Shown: one piece after another, positions 26,565-35,658 of the stretch
How positions within the stretch are numbered: position 1 is the first letter of the stretch
Layout of the letters: each line of letters starts with the position of its first letter
From: Rhizobacter sp. Root1221
GTDB taxonomy: Bacteria > Pseudomonadota > Gammaproteobacteria > Burkholderiales > Burkholderiaceae_C
Direction: 5' to 3'
DNA: 64,000 bases
Assembly (NCBI RefSeq): GCF_001425785.1
Contig: NZ_LMDI01000045.1
Coordinates: forward strand, 180,735-244,734
Notes under the pieces: generated by a model
What the model was told of the DNA's origin: nothing
The model's database searches: none
Seen by the model: the letters and a program-made list of their open reading frames with translations, nothing else
Made by a program: the position numbers and the translations under genes

Positions 26565-28129
26565 AAATCATCACTGCCGACCAGGTCGGCCCCCTCGTCA
26601 AGGACGGTGCCACCCTCTTCCTCGGCGGCCTGGCCATGATGGGCCTGGCCGAGGAAGTGCTGCAGGGGCTGGAGCGCCACTTCCTCGCCACCGGCCATCC
26701 GAGCCAGCTCACCACCTGGGCCTGCGGCGCCATCGGCAACGCTGGCAGCGGCGGCATGGCCCACCTGGCCCACCCGGGCATGGTCAAGCGTGTCGTCGCC
26801 GGGCACTTCGGGCAGACCGGCAAGGCCATGATGGCCATGGTCCACGCCGGCGAGATCGAGGCCTACAACTTCCCGCAGGGCTCGCTGTGCAGCCTCACCC
26901 GCCACATCGCCAGCCGCTCGCCGGGCCTGCTGACCAAGGTGGGCCTGGGCACCTTCGTGGACCCGCGCCTGGAAGGCGGCAAGCTCAACACCGCCTCGCG
27001 CGAAGACCTGGTGCGCCTGGTCGAGTTCGACGGTGAGGAGTGGCTCTTCCATCCCACGCCCCACATCGACGTCGCCTTCATCCGTGCGACCTATGCCGAC
27101 GAGCGCGGCAACCTCAGCATGGACAAGGAAGGCATCCTGCTGGACCAGCTCGCCGTGGCCCAGGCTGCGCGGGCCTGCGGCGGCATCGTCGTGGCCCAGG
27201 TGGAGGCCGTCGTGGCCGCAGGCAGCCTGCACCCCAAGAGCGTCAAGGTGCCCGGCCTGGTGGTGGACTACGTCGTCGTCGCCAAGCCTGAGAACCACCT
27301 GCAGACGATCACCACCGCCTTCAACCCGGCGTTCAGCGGTGACGTGCGCGTGCCGCTGGGCAGCGTGCCGGCCCTGCCGCTGGACGAGCGCAAGGTCATC
27401 GCCCGCCGCGCCGCCATGGAGCTGCAACCCGGCGCCGTCACCAACCTCGGCATCGGCATTCCGGCCGGCATCCCGGGCGTGGCCGCCGAGGAAGGCGTGG
27501 CCGGGCTGCTCAGCCTCAGCGTGGAGTGCGGCGTGAACGGCGGCGTGCCGGCCCAGGGCGGCGACTTCGGCCTGGCCTACAACGCCGAGTCCATCATCGA
27601 GCAGTCCTCGCAGTTCGACTTCTATGACGGCGGCGGGCTGGACTGCAGCTTCCTCGGCCTGGCCCAGACCGACCGCCACGGCAATGTCAACGTCAGCAAG
27701 TTCAACGGCCGGCCCGTCGGCTGCGGCGGTTTCATCAACATCACGGCCACCACGCCGCGGCTGGTGTTCTGCGGCAGCTTCACGGCCGGCGGCGTGGACC
27801 TCGCCGTCGCCGACGGCCAGCTGAACATCCGCCAGGAAGGCCGCTCCCGCAAGTTCGTCGAGCAGGTCGAGCAGATCACCTTCAACGGCCGCGACGCCGC
27901 ACGCCGTGGCCAGGAGGTGCTCTTCGTCACCGAACGCGCCGTGTTCGCGCTGCGCCCGGATGGCCTGGAGCTGACCGAGATCGCGCCCGGCATCGACCTC
28001 GAACGTGACGTGCTGGCCCAGATGGAGTTCCGCCCGCTGATGCGCGACGTGAAAACCATGGACGCCGGCCTCTTCCGCGAACACTGGGGCGGCCTGGCCG
28101 CCGCTCTCTCTACCCCGACCCACGCATGA
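26561..28129 (+). CDS. Fused CoA-transferase (family I, alpha+beta)
   Basis: A 522-residue single-chain CoA-transferase in which both halves of a family I enzyme (alpha about 1-260, beta about 285-522) are joined, as in propionate/acetate CoA-transferases. The oxyanion-hole region GIPAGIPGVAA and the likely catalytic Glu in LSVECGVNGG stand in the second half. In this operon it could move CoA from vanilloyl-CoA to acetate or to incoming ferulate, releasing vanillate without wasting the thioester. That role is inferred. It overlaps the genes on both sides by 4 nt. Confidence 0.88.
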   Translation: MKIITADQVGPLVKDGATLFLGGLAMMGLAEEVLQGLERHFLATGHPSQLTTWACGAIGNAGSGGMAHLAHPGMVKRVVAGHFGQTGKAMMAMVHAGEIEAYNFPQGSLCSLTRHIASRSPGLLTKVGLGTFVDPRLEGGKLNTASREDLVRLVEFDGEEWLFHPTPHIDVAFIRATYADERGNLSMDKEGILLDQLAVAQAARACGGIVVAQVEAVVAAGSLHPKSVKVPGLVVDYVVVAKPENHLQTITTAFNPAFSGDVRVPLGSVPALPLDERKVIARRAAMELQPGAVTNLGIGIPAGIPGVAAEEGVAGLLSLSVECGVNGGVPAQGGDFGLAYNAESIIEQSSQFDFYDGGGLDCSFLGLAQTDRHGNVNVSKFNGRPVGCGGFINITATTPRLVFCGSFTAGGVDLAVADGQLNIRQEGRSRKFVEQVEQITFNGRDAARRGQEVLFVTERAVFALRPDGLELTEIAPGIDLERDVLAQMEFRPLMRDVKTMDAGLFREHWGGLAAALSTPTHA

Positions 28130-28941
28130 ACGCCACCACCGACTTCCTCCCCGCCACCGGCCTGCTGGCCGAACTCAAGCTGCTGCGCATCGAGCATGCC
28201 GCCGCCGTCACGCATCTGCGCCTGAACCGCCCGGCCAAGCGCAATGCCATCAACGAAGATTTGATGCGGCAGCTCCACACCGCCCTGCTCAACCTGCCGG
28301 CGTCGACCACGGCCTTGGTCATCAGCGGCGAAGGGGATCACTTCTGCGCCGGCCTGGACCTGTCGGACCTGTGCGAGCGCAGCGTGGCCGAGGGCGTGCT
28401 GCACTCGCGTGGTTGGCACGTCGTCATGGACGCCATCCAGTTCTGCCGCGCGCCGGTCGTCGTCGCGCTGCACGGCGCCGTCGTGGGCGGCGGCCTGGAG
28501 CTGGCGGCCGCGGCCCACATCCGCGTGGCCGACGACACCGCCTACTTTGGCCTGCCCGAGGGCCAGCGCGGCATCTTCGTGGGCGGCGGCGGCTCGGCCC
28601 GCATCCCGCGCCTGGCCGGCGTGGCCTGCATGACCGACATGATGCTGACCGGCCGCGTGCTGGACGCCCAGGAAGGCGTGCAGCGCGGCCTGGTGCAGTA
28701 CACGGTGCCGGCCGGGCAGGCCGTCGCCAAGGCCATCGAGCTGGCCGCGCGCATCGCGCAGAACGCGCCGCTGTCCAACTTCGCCGTGACGCAGGCCTTG
28801 CCGCGCATCGCCGACCTGTCGCAGGCCGACGGCCTCTTCATGGAGTCGCTGATGGCGGCCATCGCCCAGGGCGACGACGTGGCCAAGCAGAGGCTGCAGG
28901 ACTTCCTGCAAAAACGCACGCCCAAAGTCGTCAAAGCATGA
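28126..28941 (+). CDS. Enoyl-CoA hydratase, probably feruloyl-CoA hydratase
   Basis: A 271-residue crotonase-fold enzyme. The oxyanion-hole segments FCAGLDLSDL and HGAVVGGGLELAAAA and a catalytic-type Glu in GLPEGQRG are visible. It should add water across the side-chain double bond of feruloyl-CoA. Ech enzymes of the vanillin route also retro-aldol cleave the product. Here a dehydrogenase and thiolase in the same operon argue for the beta-oxidative fate. It sits between the CoA-transferase and feruloyl-CoA synthase genes with 4-nt overlaps. Confidence 0.88.
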   Translation: MNATTDFLPATGLLAELKLLRIEHAAAVTHLRLNRPAKRNAINEDLMRQLHTALLNLPASTTALVISGEGDHFCAGLDLSDLCERSVAEGVLHSRGWHVVMDAIQFCRAPVVVALHGAVVGGGLELAAAAHIRVADDTAYFGLPEGQRGIFVGGGGSARIPRLAGVACMTDMMLTGRVLDAQEGVQRGLVQYTVPAGQAVAKAIELAARIAQNAPLSNFAVTQALPRIADLSQADGLFMESLMAAIAQGDDVAKQRLQDFLQKRTPKVVKA

Positions 28942-30797
28942 AACCGCGCTACCGCCAAGTCGCCATCGGCGGCTGCCTGAACAATGCCAGCGTCGAGCAC
29001 CGCGCCGACGGCGGATTCGTGCTGCGCTCGGCCGAGGCGCTGGCGGCCTATCCCCCGCAACTGGGCGAGCGCCTGGCGCACTGGGCCCAGGCCGCGCCGC
29101 ACCGGCTGCTGGCGGCCCAGCGCGGTGCGGATGGCGGCTGGCGTCGCATCAGCTATGCCGAGATGATGGCGCGCGCGCGCTCCCTCGGCCAGGCCTTGCT
29201 GGATCGTGGCCTGGGCGTCGAGCGGCCCCTGGTCATCCTCTCCGACAACGACCTCGAGCACCTGAGCCTGATGCTGGGCGCGATGTGGGCGGGCATTCCC
29301 AGCGTCAGCATCTCGCCGGCCTACTCGCTGATCTCGACCGACTTCGACCGCCTGCGCCACATCCTCGCCAAGGTCACGCCGGGCGCGGTTTATGCGGCAG
29401 ACTCGAGCTATGCAGCCGCCATCGACGCCGCCGTCGACGCCGACACCCGCGTCATCCTGGGCGCGGGCGGGCGCGAAGGCCGCGCCACGGAGCGCTTCGC
29501 CGACCTGCTCGACACGGCGCCCGGGCCGGCGCTGGATGACGCGCACGCCCGAGTCGGCCCCGACACCATCGTCAAGCTGATGTTCACGTCGGGCTCGACC
29601 AAGGCGCCCAAGGGCGTGGTCATGACCCAGCGCATGTGGTGCGCCAACCAGCAGATGACGCTGCAGGCCATGCCCTTCCTGGCCGAGCAGCCCCCCGTGG
29701 TGCTGGACTGGCTGCCGTGGAACCACACCTTCGGCGGCAACCACAACCTCGGCATCGTGCTCTACAACGGCGGCAGCCTCTACATCGACGATGGCAAGCC
29801 CGTTCCGGGCCGCTTCGAGGCCACGCTGCGCAACCTGCGCGAGGTCGCGCCCACGATCTTCTTCAACGTGCCCAAGGGCTTCGACGAGCTCATCGCCGCC
29901 CTGCAAGCCGACGCCGCACTGCGCGACCACTTCTTCAGCCGGCTGCAGTTGGCCGAATGCGGCGGCGCGGGGCTCTCGCAGAAGTCGCTGGACGCCTTCA
30001 ACCAGCTCGCCGAAGCCGCCGGCGGTGAACGCATCCGCCTCGCGGCCGGCCTCGGCATGACCGAGACCGCCCCCACCTGCACCTTCGCCATCCCCGAGGA
30101 AGCCCGCGCCGGCTTCATCGGCTGGCCCGTGCCCGGCGTGGACGTCAAGCTCGTGCCCGCGGGCGACAAGGCCGAGGTGCGCTTTCGCGGTCCCAACGTG
30201 ATGCCCGGCTACTGGCGCGAGCCCGAGCTGACGCAGGAGGCCTTCGACGACGAGGGCTACTACTGCACCGGAGACGCCGTCCGGCCCACCGACCCGGCCG
30301 ACCCCACCCAGGGCCTGATGTTCGACGGCCGCATTGCCGAGGACTTCAAGCTCTCCACCGGCACCTTCGTCAGCGTGGGCCCGCTGCGCGCCCGCGTGGT
30401 CGCGCTGGGTTTCCCCTGCGTGCACGACGCCGTCGTCACCGGCCTCGGACGCGACGAGATCGGCTTGCTGATCGTGCCGCGCCTGAACGAAACCTGCCGC
30501 CTGGCCGGCCTGCCCGACGGCGCCAGCGCCGCCGAGATCCTGGCGCACGGCGCCGTGCGCGACTTCTTCCAGGCGCTGGCCAACCAGCTCTGGGCGCAGG
30601 GCACCGGCAGCGCCAACCGCCCGGCCCGGCTGCTGCTGCTCGCCGAGCCGCCGTCCATCAACGGCGGCGAGATCACCGACAAAGGCTCGATCAACCAGCG
30701 CGCCGTGCTGAGCCGCCGCGCGGCCCTGGTCGAACTGCTGCACGAGGCCCCCGCGGGCCATCCCGACGTCATCACCCCGCACCGCAGACCATCATGA
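28938..30797 (+). CDS. fcs: Feruloyl-CoA synthase
   Basis: A 619-residue AMP-forming acyl-CoA synthetase. The AMP motif FTSGSTKAPKGVV lies near 215-228, followed by QRMWCANQQM and the block LDWLPWNHTFGGNHNLGIVL, which is characteristic of feruloyl-CoA synthases. YYCTGDAV and DGRIAEDFKLSTGTFVSVGP lie further on. It activates ferulate (and often coumarate or caffeate) with ATP and CoA. The start at 28938 overlaps the hydratase stop by 4 nt. This gene is the strongest evidence that the operon handles hydroxycinnamates. Confidence 0.92.
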   Translation: MKPRYRQVAIGGCLNNASVEHRADGGFVLRSAEALAAYPPQLGERLAHWAQAAPHRLLAAQRGADGGWRRISYAEMMARARSLGQALLDRGLGVERPLVILSDNDLEHLSLMLGAMWAGIPSVSISPAYSLISTDFDRLRHILAKVTPGAVYAADSSYAAAIDAAVDADTRVILGAGGREGRATERFADLLDTAPGPALDDAHARVGPDTIVKLMFTSGSTKAPKGVVMTQRMWCANQQMTLQAMPFLAEQPPVVLDWLPWNHTFGGNHNLGIVLYNGGSLYIDDGKPVPGRFEATLRNLREVAPTIFFNVPKGFDELIAALQADAALRDHFFSRLQLAECGGAGLSQKSLDAFNQLAEAAGGERIRLAAGLGMTETAPTCTFAIPEEARAGFIGWPVPGVDVKLVPAGDKAEVRFRGPNVMPGYWREPELTQEAFDDEGYYCTGDAVRPTDPADPTQGLMFDGRIAEDFKLSTGTFVSVGPLRARVVALGFPCVHDAVVTGLGRDEIGLLIVPRLNETCRLAGLPDGASAAEILAHGAVRDFFQALANQLWAQGTGSANRPARLLLLAEPPSINGGEITDKGSINQRAVLSRRAALVELLHEAPAGHPDVITPHRRPS

Positions 30798-31567
30798 ACA
30801 TCTCTGGACAAACCGCCCTCGTCACCGGCGCCGGTTCCGGCCTCGGCGAAGCCGTCGCACGCGCCCTCGCCGCGCAAGGCGCACGCGTCGCCCTGCTCGA
30901 CATCAACGAAGCCGGCGCCCAGCGCGTGGCCGCCGACATCGGCGCCGACCGCGCGCTGGCGCTGCGCTGCGACATCACCGACGCCGCCTCCGTCACGGCC
31001 GCGCTGGATGCAGCCTCGGCCGCCCACGGCCCGGCCCGCATCCTGATGAACATCGCCGGCATCGGCGGCGCCAAGCGCATCGTGCAGCGCGACGGCTCGC
31101 CCGCCCCGCTGGAGGACTTCGAGCGCGTCGTGCGCATCAACCTCATCGGCACCTACAACGTCACGCGCCTGGCGGCCAGCCGCATGGTGGCGCTGGCCCC
31201 GCTGGCCGACGGCGAGCGCGGCGTCATCGTCAACACCGCCTCGGTCGCCGCCTTCGACGGCCAGGTCGGCCAGGAGGCCTACTCGGCCTCCAAGAGCGGC
31301 ATCGTCGGCATGACCCTGCCCCTGGCGCGCGACCTCGCGCAGTTCGGCGTGCGCGTCTGCACCATCGCGCCGGGCCTCTTCGCCACCCCGCTGATGAAGG
31401 AGCTTCCCGAGGAGGTACAGCAGTCCCTCGCCGCCTCCATCCCCTTCCCCAAGCGCCTCGGCTTGCCGGAGGAGTTCGCGGCGCTCGCGGCTCACATCGT
31501 CAACAACGGCCACCTCAACGGTGAAGTCATCCGCCTCGACGGCGCGCTGCGCATGGCACCGCGCTGA
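30794..31567 (+). CDS. 3-hydroxyacyl-CoA dehydrogenase, HSD10-like SDR
   Basis: A 257-residue SDR of the type II 3-hydroxyacyl-CoA dehydrogenase kind. It has NAD site TGAGSGLGEAVA, NIAGIGGAK, catalytic Ser in VNTASVAAFDGQ, YSASKSGIVGMTL, and the family tail IAPGLFATPLM. In the operon it would oxidise beta-hydroxy-dihydroferuloyl-CoA to the beta-keto thioester for the thiolase. It overlaps feruloyl-CoA synthase by 4 nt and is followed by vanA after 20 nt. Confidence 0.9.
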   Translation: MNISGQTALVTGAGSGLGEAVARALAAQGARVALLDINEAGAQRVAADIGADRALALRCDITDAASVTAALDAASAAHGPARILMNIAGIGGAKRIVQRDGSPAPLEDFERVVRINLIGTYNVTRLAASRMVALAPLADGERGVIVNTASVAAFDGQVGQEAYSASKSGIVGMTLPLARDLAQFGVRVCTIAPGLFATPLMKELPEEVQQSLAASIPFPKRLGLPEEFAALAAHIVNNGHLNGEVIRLDGALRMAPR

Positions 31568-31587
31568 CCCTCAAAGGACTCGATCCC

Positions 31588-32616
31588 ATGTTCATCTCCA
31601 ACGCCTGGTACGTGGCCGCCCGCAGCGACGAGGTCGGCACCGAAAAACCCCTGGGCCGCAAGGTCTGCAACCACGCGATGGCCTTCTATCGCAACAGCGC
31701 CGGCCGCGTCAGCGCGGTGGAGGACTTCTGCCCCCATCGCGGCGCGCCGCTGTCACTCGGCCGCGTCTCCGGCGACACCCTGGTCTGCGGCTATCACGGC
31801 CTGGCCATGGGCTGCGACGGCAAGACCGTCTCCATGCCCTGCCAGCGTGTGCGCGGCTTCCCCGCCATCCGCAGCTTCCCCGTCCATGAGGCCCACGGTT
31901 TCATCTGGGTCTGGCCGGGTGAAGCCGCGCAGGCCGACGTGGCCAAGCTGCCGGCCTTTGAATGGCTGGGCAACCCCGCCTTCGGCTACGGCGGCGGGCT
32001 CTACCACATTGCCTGCGACTACCGGCTGATGGTAGACAACCTGATGGACCTCACGCACGAGACCTACGTGCACTCGGGCAGCATCGGCCAGAAGGAGATC
32101 GACGAGATCCCCTGCAGCACGCGGGTCGAAGGCGACCACGTCATCACCGAGCGCTACATGCAAGGCATCGAGGCGCCGCCGTTCTGGAAGATGGCCCTGC
32201 GCATGAACGGCCTGCCCGACGACCAACCCGTGGACCGCTGGCAGATCTGCCACTTCACGCCGCCCAGCCACATCATGATCGAGGTGGGCGTGGCGCTGGC
32301 GGGCCAAGGCGGCTACGAGGCACCCGACGCCGTCAAGGCGGCGAGCTGGGTGGTGGACTTCATCACGCCCGAGACTGACACGTCCATCCACTACTTCTGG
32401 GGCATGGCGCGCAAGTTCAAGCCGCAGGACGAGGCGCTGACGGCCCAGATCCGCGAGGGCCAGGGCAAGATCTTTGCCGAGGACCAGGAGATGCTGGAGC
32501 GCCAGCAGCAGAACCTGCTGGCCTGGCCGCAACGCCAGTTGCTGTTGCTCAACATCGACGGCGGCGGCGTGCAGTCGCGCAAGGTGATCGAGCGCGTGAT
32601 GGCGGCCCAGGCATGA
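31588..32616 (+). CDS. vanA: Vanillate O-demethylase oxygenase subunit
   Basis: A 342-residue Rieske oxygenase that demethylates vanillate to protocatechuate plus formaldehyde. The Rieske cluster ligands are CPHRG (near 47-51) and CGYHG (near 66-70). The mononuclear iron site is in DNLMDLTHETYVHSG (about 149-163). The opening MFISNAWYVAA is typical of VanA. AAAGGA precedes the ATG. It overlaps the reductase gene by 4 nt and follows the beta-oxidation genes, which would deliver vanillate. Confidence 0.9.
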   Translation: MFISNAWYVAARSDEVGTEKPLGRKVCNHAMAFYRNSAGRVSAVEDFCPHRGAPLSLGRVSGDTLVCGYHGLAMGCDGKTVSMPCQRVRGFPAIRSFPVHEAHGFIWVWPGEAAQADVAKLPAFEWLGNPAFGYGGGLYHIACDYRLMVDNLMDLTHETYVHSGSIGQKEIDEIPCSTRVEGDHVITERYMQGIEAPPFWKMALRMNGLPDDQPVDRWQICHFTPPSHIMIEVGVALAGQGGYEAPDAVKAASWVVDFITPETDTSIHYFWGMARKFKPQDEALTAQIREGQGKIFAEDQEMLERQQQNLLAWPQRQLLLLNIDGGGVQSRKVIERVMAAQA

Positions 32617-33569
32617 ACGAGCTGCTCACCGTTCGCATCGCGGCCAAGGAGTCCGCCACGCGGGACATCTGCGCCCTCACCCTGGTGGCCGCCGACGGCG
32701 GCGCCCTGCCCGACTTCTCGGCCGGCGCCCATCTCGATGTCCACCTGCCCGGCGGCCTCGTCCGCCAATACTCGATCAGCAACGATCCTGCCGAGACCCA
32801 CCGCTACGTGCTCGGCGTGCTGCTCGACGCCAAGTCGCGCGGCGGTTCGCGGGCGGTGCATGAGCAACTGGCACCGGGGCAGGTGCTGCAAGTCAGCGCA
32901 CCGAAGAATCACTTCCCGCTCGCGGCGCACGCGGGCCGCAGCCTGCTGATCGCCGGCGGCATCGGCATCACCCCGATCCTGGCGATGGCCCGCCAGCTCG
33001 CTCGCGACGGGAGCGATTTCGAATTGCACTATGCGGCGAGCAGCGTGGAGCGCATGGCTTTCCGCGCGGAGATCGAGGCGAGCACCTGGGCCCACGCGGT
33101 CTATTTCCACGTCGGCGACACCCGCCTGGACGTGGAGCGATTGCTGGCTGCGCAGTACGCCGGCGTCCATGTCCACGTTTGCGGCCCCAAGCGCCTGATT
33201 GACGCGGTGACCGACGCGGCGAAACGCCAGGGCTGGCCCAACGAGCAGATTCACCACGAGTTCTTCGCCGGCGCCGAGCCGCCCGCAGCGGGCGAGAACC
33301 GCGCCTTCGAGATCGAACTTGCACGCTCCGGTCGCGTGATCCCCGTGCTGGCAGACCAGACTGCCGCCGAAGCCCTCATCGCCGCCGGGGTGCCCCTGCT
33401 CACGTCCTGCGAGCAAGGCGTTTGCGGCACTTGCCTGACGCGAGTGCTGGCCGGTGCCCCTGAGCACCGCGACCTGTACCTGACACCTGAAGAACAGGCC
33501 GCGAACGATCAATTCACGCCCTGCTGCTCGCGCTCGTGCAGTGAAAGGCTTGTGCTGGACCTGGCATGA
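32613..33569 (+). CDS. vanB: Vanillate O-demethylase reductase subunit
   Basis: A 318-residue reductase of the phthalate-dioxygenase-reductase type. It has an FMN-binding beta-barrel (RQYSISNDP), an NAD domain (LLIAGGIGITPILAMARQL), and a C-terminal plant-type 2Fe-2S domain with CEQGVCGTCL (near 265-274) plus a final Cys in FTPCCSR. It passes electrons from NADH to VanA. It is the last gene of the operon; the following 189 nt hold no gene. Confidence 0.9.
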   Translation: MNELLTVRIAAKESATRDICALTLVAADGGALPDFSAGAHLDVHLPGGLVRQYSISNDPAETHRYVLGVLLDAKSRGGSRAVHEQLAPGQVLQVSAPKNHFPLAAHAGRSLLIAGGIGITPILAMARQLARDGSDFELHYAASSVERMAFRAEIEASTWAHAVYFHVGDTRLDVERLLAAQYAGVHVHVCGPKRLIDAVTDAAKRQGWPNEQIHHEFFAGAEPPAAGENRAFEIELARSGRVIPVLADQTAAEALIAAGVPLLTSCEQGVCGTCLTRVLAGAPEHRDLYLTPEEQAANDQFTPCCSRSCSERLVLDLA

Positions 33570-33758
33570 CCGCATGAGATATCGCGCCGCCGTCATCGAG
33601 CACGGCGGCCGGGACAGCACGACACAGGGCGACGCACCGGAGTGGCGTCGTCGACCAGCGCTCGGGTGCATGCGATCTGGTCGGTCACGCCATGCCTGAC
33701 CCGTGGGGCTCCACTCAGGAAATCAATTCCTCTGTTCGGACAACCGGGGCCACCCCAT

Positions 33759-34958
33759 ATGCAGTACAGCGCCGCCTCCCCGTTCCTCGCCCGCGCGCAC
33801 GCGCCGATTGCCGTGCTGGCCGTCACATCCGCCGGCCCGGCCTCCGCCCATGTCAAGTGGTTTTCGCGTGATGCGGACTGCGCCATTCCGCCGCTGTCGC
33901 CACTTCAGGTGATCTCGTCGGCCGACTTCCTGTTGCTCGGCGCGATCAGCCTGCTGGTGATGGCCGCCGCGGCGCTGCTCGACAGTCGCCTGTCCCGCAC
34001 CGGCTCGCAGGCCCTCGCGTTCGCCGATGCGCTGGATGCGCGCAGCGCCGCCTCGCTGCCGCGCCTGCTGCGGTTCGGGCTGGCGGCATTCTTCTGCATT
34101 GCCGTGCTGTACTTCGGCGCCACCCCGGTGTTCCTGACACCCGAGCTGCACGCCCTGCGGCCCTGGGTGCCGATGTTGCAGCTGGGCATTGCGGTGACGC
34201 TGATGTGGCGGCCCTCGGCCTGGCTCGGCGCTATCGGCATCTTCGTGCTGTACGGTTCGGCGATGGCGGCCTACGGATGGTTCCACCTGCTCGACTATCC
34301 GGTGTTCCTGGCCGCGGCGGCGTATGTCGCGATCGACTCGCTGGGCCGCGGCCGATACAACAAGCTCGCGCTCGCGGCGCTGCGCGTCGGCACAGGCATC
34401 ACGCTGATGTGGGCCGGTGCTGAGAAGTGGCTCTACCCTTGGTGGAGCGATGAGGTGCTGAACCAGCAGCTGCGCGGCGCGCGCGGCGAGTTCTCGCCGG
34501 CCTTCTTCATGGCCGCGGCCGGCTGGGTGGAGTTCTGCGCGGCGTATGCCTTGGTCTTCGGCCGCCTCGGCGCGCAGCTTTCCGCCTGGGTGCTGCTCGT
34601 CCCCTTCCTGGCCGCGATCCCGGTCTTCGGCGTGCTCGACGCGATCGGCCATGCGCCCATCGTCGTCGTGCTGGTGATGCTCGGCCTCACACGCACCCGG
34701 CTGCCGACGGCCATGCAAGGCGCGGCAGATCGCGCCAGCGCGCTGCGGCGCGGCGCAACCTGCACCCTGGCGGGTCTGGCCGCGGTAGGTGTGTATTGGG
34801 GCCTGCAGGCGCTGGCCTACCGCCGGTTCGACACCATTGAGCCGGGGCTGACGGCAGTGGCGGTGCTGCTCGCGTTGCCGCTGCTGATGTGGTGCCTGCC
34901 GCGGCTAAGCCGGTCGACCTGTCGACACCCGGCTCCGTGGTACCGCGCCGCGCCCTGA
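33759..34958 (+). CDS. Multi-pass membrane protein, DoxX-like segment, unknown
   Basis: A 399-residue inner-membrane protein with about ten hydrophobic helices. A signal-like N-terminus (FLARAHAPIAVLAVTSAGPA) leads to HVKWFSRDADCA, then helices such as SADFLLLGAISLLVMAAAAL. Around 205-290 the segment AALRVGTGITLMWAGAEKWL with GWVEFCAAYALVFGRLG resembles the DoxX family. The start at 33759 lacks a clear ribosome site; an upstream extension to 33642 looks non-coding. It stands downstream of vanB on the same strand but 189 nt away. The role is unknown. Confidence 0.65.
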   Translation: MQYSAASPFLARAHAPIAVLAVTSAGPASAHVKWFSRDADCAIPPLSPLQVISSADFLLLGAISLLVMAAAALLDSRLSRTGSQALAFADALDARSAASLPRLLRFGLAAFFCIAVLYFGATPVFLTPELHALRPWVPMLQLGIAVTLMWRPSAWLGAIGIFVLYGSAMAAYGWFHLLDYPVFLAAAAYVAIDSLGRGRYNKLALAALRVGTGITLMWAGAEKWLYPWWSDEVLNQQLRGARGEFSPAFFMAAAGWVEFCAAYALVFGRLGAQLSAWVLLVPFLAAIPVFGVLDAIGHAPIVVVLVMLGLTRTRLPTAMQGAADRASALRRGATCTLAGLAAVGVYWGLQALAYRRFDTIEPGLTAVAVLLALPLLMWCLPRLSRSTCRHPAPWYRAAP

Positions 34959-35017
34959 CGACCCTGGGCTCACGCTCCGCGGCGATCAGTGCCCAAGGCA
35001 GCCAACGAGGCCGGAGG

Positions 35018-35548
35018 TCAATTCTCCGCGTTGTATGCGACCAGAAACGCGTCGGAGGCTACCTGATCGGCCAGAGCCCTCAAGCTCGCGGCCGACGCAG
35101 GGCCCAGAACAGCCTCCACCCTGTCGTTCGCTGCGGCCCAGCGCACCATTGCTTCTGAAAGCCGGGTCTTGCCAAGCGGCGTGAGAACGCCGTGTTTGGT
35201 CCGCCGGTCCTGGGCGTCGTGGCGCAACTCGACGATGCCATCGCGCACCAGCGGCCTGAGCGCATGGGTCAGGGCCGAAAGCTGGATGGCGAGCCGGCTC
35301 GCCAGATCCTGCAGCGCCGGTCCTTGCTGATCGGCTCCCGTGAGCTGGTGTATTTCGATGATCAGCGCGAGCTGCGTGGCCTTGAGGCCCAGCGGCGCCA
35401 GCGCTTCGTCGTACAGCTGGCCAAGCCTGCGCGCCGCGAGGCGCAGCGCTGAGTTCGTGCAGACCCGTCCGCCCAAGAGGTCCTGCTCAGATGCGGCCGG
35501 TCCAGCCGGGCTGCTTTTCGCATCAACGCGTTTTGTGGTAATTCCCAT
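35018..35548 (-). CDS. MarR-family regulator of the SDR/old yellow enzyme genes
   Basis: A 176-residue MarR-type protein. The winged-helix region is LQDLASRLAIQLSALTHALR with a wing VRDGIVELRHDAQDRRTKHG, then LTPLGKTRLSEAM. The ATG at 35548 is used; a GTG at 35584 would add 12 residues. It is divergent from an SDR and an old yellow enzyme, and two copies of TTGAG-N2-CTCAA lie between (35607-35639), which makes it the likely repressor of those genes and itself. Electrophilic or phenolic inducers are common for this arrangement, but the ligand is not known. Confidence 0.85.
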   Translation of the reverse strand: MGITTKRVDAKSSPAGPAASEQDLLGGRVCTNSALRLAARRLGQLYDEALAPLGLKATQLALIIEIHQLTGADQQGPALQDLASRLAIQLSALTHALRPLVRDGIVELRHDAQDRRTKHGVLTPLGKTRLSEAMVRWAAANDRVEAVLGPASAASLRALADQVASDAFLVAYNAEN

Positions 35549-35606
35549 GATCAAAAAATGGTTGAGTACCGCACGATCGACCACCCTCGGGGAATCGACC
35601 TTACAT

Positions 35607-35618
35607 TTGAGCCCTCAA
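35607..35618. promoter_or_regulatory. MarR-type operator, copy 1
   Basis: TTGAG-CC-CTCAA, perfect 5-bp arms. Its centre is 21 bp (two turns) from copy 2, in the region between the divergent MarR and SDR genes. A half-site TTGAGTAC at 35562-35569 near the regulator start may be a third contact. Confidence 0.65.
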
Positions 35619-35627
35619 CCTTTTTAG

Positions 35628-35639
35628 TTGAGCACTCAA
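35628..35639. promoter_or_regulatory. MarR-type operator, copy 2
   Basis: TTGAG-CA-CTCAA, identical in both arms to copy 1 and 20 nt before the SDR ATG at 35659. Two same-face palindromes beside an AT-rich tract suggest cooperative repression of both divergent promoters. Confidence 0.65.
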
Positions 35640-35658
35640 TTTTAACGGAAACCAGCAA

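Noticed and set aside
28542-30782. 746-residue open frame antisense to feruloyl-CoA synthase
   Set aside because: Mirror reading of a clear acyl-CoA synthetase; composition Gly/Val/Ala/Glu-biased with no motifs.
28126-30797. Vanillin-forming ferulate route (Ech/Fcs/Vdh)
   Set aside because: No vanillin dehydrogenase in the window, and a dehydrogenase and thiolase are in the same operon, favouring beta-oxidation.
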